DNA of 64,000 nt from the NCBI RefSeq assembly GCF_029263665.1, contig NZ_JAJUFQ010000006.1:186001-250000 (forward strand), written 5' to 3'. Shown in pieces: positions 62,134 through 64,000 of this stretch. The notes under the pieces were generated by a model that saw only the letters and a list, made by a program, of their open reading frames with translations, had not been told where the DNA came from and did no database searches. Every line of letters starts with the position of its first letter. The first letter of the stretch is position 1. The position numbers and the translations under genes were made by a program. The stretch comes from Halomonas sp. (GTDB taxonomy: Bacteria > Pseudomonadota > Gammaproteobacteria > Pseudomonadales > Halomonadaceae).

Positions 62134-63087
62134 TTAATATCCTGCCCGCTGATCGATTACCTGCACAGGTTTGCCCCGTGCCAGCGCCACGATGCTTTCT
62201 GCCACTTGAGCGAGAGCGTCTCGCAGGGGCGTTGGGCCGGCCATATGAGGGGTGATCAAGACACGGGGGTGTGTCCACAGAGGATTGTCGTTGGACAGTG
62301 GCTCGACGACAAAGGCATCCAGCAGGGCGCCGCGCAACCTGCCCGGGGTATCGTGGGCACCAAGTGCTTCGATGAGAGCAGTATCATCGATCAGGCTGCC
62401 GCGTCCAGGGTTGATCAGGCTGGCGCCTGTTGAGAGCTTCGCCAGGGTGCTGGCGTTGATCAGGTGCTGGGTGTCGGGAGTATCGGGCAACAACAGCACC
62501 AGTGTTTTCACTTGTCCGAGAAGCTGGTTGAGTCCTTGCTCGCCATGATGACATTGAATGCCTTCAATACTCTTGGGGGAACGGCTCCAGCCAAGTACAG
62601 GGAAACCGTCTGCGGCGATGGCCTGTGCCACTTTGGCACCTATGGCGCCCAGGCCGAGCACACCTACCGGCCAATCCTGCTTGTCGACAAGGGCGTGAGG
62701 TTGCCAGCGACGTTCGGCCTGCTGCCGAGCATAACGATCGAAGTCGCGCTGAAAGTGCAATAGACCATAACGCACGTAATCGGCGATCAGTTCAGCCATG
62801 CCGGCATCACGCAGTTTGACGATAGGTACACCTGCTGGCAGTGCCGGGTTGGCCAATAGTGCATCGACACCCGCTCCGAGATTGATAATGCCCTTGAGGT
62901 TCGTGCAGTCACGCAGCAGGGCTTCATCAGGCTTCCATGCGGCCAGATAGTCGACACTTGTTCGCTCGGCGTAAGAGGCTTCCTGACTGGTCATCACCTC
63001 GGCATCTTCAATTCCCAGATCGTTCAGGCGCTGGCTGAGTGCATCACGCCATGCCGAGGCATCGTCGATATGAACAAGGACTTTCAT
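62134..63087 (-). CDS. ghrA: Glyoxylate/hydroxypyruvate reductase A (GhrA-like)
   Basis: 317 residues: NLKGIINLGAGVDALL near 63, nucleotide fold VGVLGLGAIGAKVAQAI near 140, catalytic Arg in INPGRGSLIDD, acid in LLDAFVVEPL and His in ITPHMAGPT. This set is typical of GhrA, which reduces glyoxylate and hydroxypyruvate with NADPH. AGGAAA precedes the ATG. It lies 26 bases upstream of ldhA and 38 bases downstream of the MocR-type gene, so the three are probably co-transcribed. Confidence 0.92.
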   Translation of the reverse strand: MKVLVHIDDASAWRDALSQRLNDLGIEDAEVMTSQEASYAERTSVDYLAAWKPDEALLRDCTNLKGIINLGAGVDALLANPALPAGVPIVKLRDAGMAELIADYVRYGLLHFQRDFDRYARQQAERRWQPHALVDKQDWPVGVLGLGAIGAKVAQAIAADGFPVLGWSRSPKSIEGIQCHHGEQGLNQLLGQVKTLVLLLPDTPDTQHLINASTLAKLSTGASLINPGRGSLIDDTALIEALGAHDTPGRLRGALLDAFVVEPLSNDNPLWTHPRVLITPHMAGPTPLRDALAQVAESIVALARGKPVQVIDQRAGY

Positions 63088-63125
63088 CAGGGTTTCCTTC
63101 GTGTCGGTCTCAATGAATGTCAGTC

Positions 63126-64000
63126 TCAGTACACCATCTGCATCATCGGCGGCGGTGCGTCATTCAGCAGCTTGGCAAGGCGCTCGAGGCCTTCTTCCAG
63201 GCGGGCCAGTTCAGGCTCTGCGCCAAGGCTTATACGAATGCAGCTAGGGGCGACGGTCTGTTCGACCATGAAAGGTGTCGAGGTGGTGATGGCCAGTCCC
63301 TCCTGCTCGGCTACCTGCTGCAGTTCGTCGGCGCGCCACCCTCCGGGCAAGGGTAACCATAGATGAAGGCTGGATGGGCGTGCCATCCGGGGTAACGGGT
63401 GCAGGATCTGTGCGGCGAGGATCTGGCGTTCGGCGAGTAATTCACGTTGGGCACTGGCCATGTCCTCGACCGTTCCATCTTCGATCCATAGTGATGCGAC
63501 TTCAAACATCAGCGGGGTGGCCATCCAACTGGTGGCACGCAAGCGAGGTAGTGTGTGATGGAGCTGGCTGCGCGGTACAGTCAGGTAGCCGGCTCGCAAT
63601 CCAGGCACCGTGGATTTGGTCAGGCTGGTGATGTGGAAACTCTGCATCGGAATGCGTGCACTTAACGGCGTTAATCGCGTTGGTTCCAGCAGAGCATGGA
63701 CATCATCCTCGATCAACCATACTCCATGGCGTTCGAGGACGCTGGCGACTTCGTTGCGACGCTGCTCATCCATGGTCGCCCCGGTCGGGTTGAGCTGAGT
63801 TGGCGTCAAGCACACGGCACGCGGCTTATAGCGAGTGCAGGCGGTATCCAATGCATCCGGCATGACCCCTCGCTCATCGATAGGCACGCCACGCAACTGG
63901 AAGCCCAGGGTACGGGAAAGCGCTATCAGGCCATGGTCGGTCAATGCCTCCGTGAGTACCAGGTCGCTGTGCTGGACAACGGTGGATACCGCCAGCATCA
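63126..64000 (-). CDS. MocR/GntR-type regulator or aminotransferase, C-terminal PLP domain, cut by the window edge
   Basis: About 291 codons remain; the frame is open through the end of the window, so the N-terminus is missing. The visible part is a fold-type I aminotransferase domain: CLTPTQLNPTGATM with the conserved Asn, LIEDDVHALL with the PLP-binding Asp, and the lysine in HITSLTKSTVPGLRAGYL. Divergence from classical aminotransferases and the ISLGAEPELARLEEGLERL tail fit the PLP domain of MocR-type regulators (YdcR-like), whose GntR winged helix would lie beyond the edge. A free aminotransferase remains possible. Confidence 0.82.
   Translation of the reverse strand, partial: MLAVSTVVQHSDLVLTEALTDHGLIALSRTLGFQLRGVPIDERGVMPDALDTACTRYKPRAVCLTPTQLNPTGATMDEQRRNEVASVLERHGVWLIEDDVHALLEPTRLTPLSARIPMQSFHITSLTKSTVPGLRAGYLTVPRSQLHHTLPRLRATSWMATPLMFEVASLWIEDGTVEDMASAQRELLAERQILAAQILHPLPRMARPSSLHLWLPLPGGWRADELQQVAEQEGLAITTSTPFMVEQTVAPSCIRISLGAEPELARLEEGLERLAKLLNDAPPPMMQMVY

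Overview
The window looks like a chromosomal segment from a halophilic gammaproteobacterium of the Halomonadaceae (Halomonas or a close relative). The evidence is a BetT-type choline transporter, a TAXI TRAP system followed by a universal stress protein, a GH13 alpha-glucosidase resembling the Halomonas HaG enzyme as I remember it, gammaproteobacterial FruR/FruBKA and NosP/NahK sets, strong Shine-Dalgarno sites and a GC content that looks like the high 50s to low 60s by eye. I see no rRNA, tRNA, CRISPR array, transposase, integrase or phage gene. Almost all of the DNA is dense metabolic, transport and regulatory coding sequence.

Layout. 1-6.7 kb: the end of a TRAP dctQM pair, a macrodomain protein, then a TAXI TRAP transporter (binding protein, fused permease, UspA). 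6.9-9.9 kb: a secreted cysteine-free protein of the molybdopterin-oxidoreductase fold with a hybrid histidine kinase. 10-16.9 kb: fruR divergent from the fructose PTS operon fruB-fruK-fruA. 17.2-21 kb: an ABM-domain membrane protein, the NO-sensor pair nosP-nahK and a DUF2798 protein. 21-28.7 kb: two LysR regulators, an AgmR/EraR-type response regulator with exaC aldehyde dehydrogenase and alcohol dehydrogenase, a YcaC-pirin pair and a DOPA-dioxygenase-like protein. 28.8-38.3 kb: an alpha-glucoside or trehalose ABC operon (binding protein, two permeases, alpha-glucosidase, ATPase, second binding protein) divergent from a coiled-coil sugar porin. 38.4-48.5 kb: an FMN hydroxy-acid dehydrogenase and a hexuronate/hexonate locus (GntR, ManD, RspB-like dehydrogenase, TRAP DctPQM, UxuB, UxuA). 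48.6-58.7 kb: betT, a Spy-like chaperone, a RhtB exporter, an AraC regulator, baeRS, a LacI regulator, lysO and a DUF3108 protein. 58.8-64 kb: a DJ-1/PfpI protein, a NemR-like TetR with a YghU-type GST, then ldhA, ghrA and a cut-off MocR-type regulator.

How it fits together. The segment is dominated by import and first steps of catabolism of sugars and sugar acids (fructose, alpha-glucosides, hexuronates/mannonate), alcohol/aldehyde oxidation, osmoprotectant uptake and envelope or electrophile stress. Most modules carry their own regulator, and in several cases a matching operator is visible: Cra-like sites before fruB, paired LacI-type palindromes before the alpha-glucoside operon and the porin, and a NemR-type palindrome before the TetR-GST unit.

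The most unusual feature cuts across genes. Short tandem duplications (6-24 bp units) recur, mostly in leaders, next to start or stop codons or in intergenic gaps. I record more than a dozen. Several sit where they could change translation, including one that duplicates a complete ribosome-binding site and start codon of a LysR gene and creates a tiny overlapping leader ORF.
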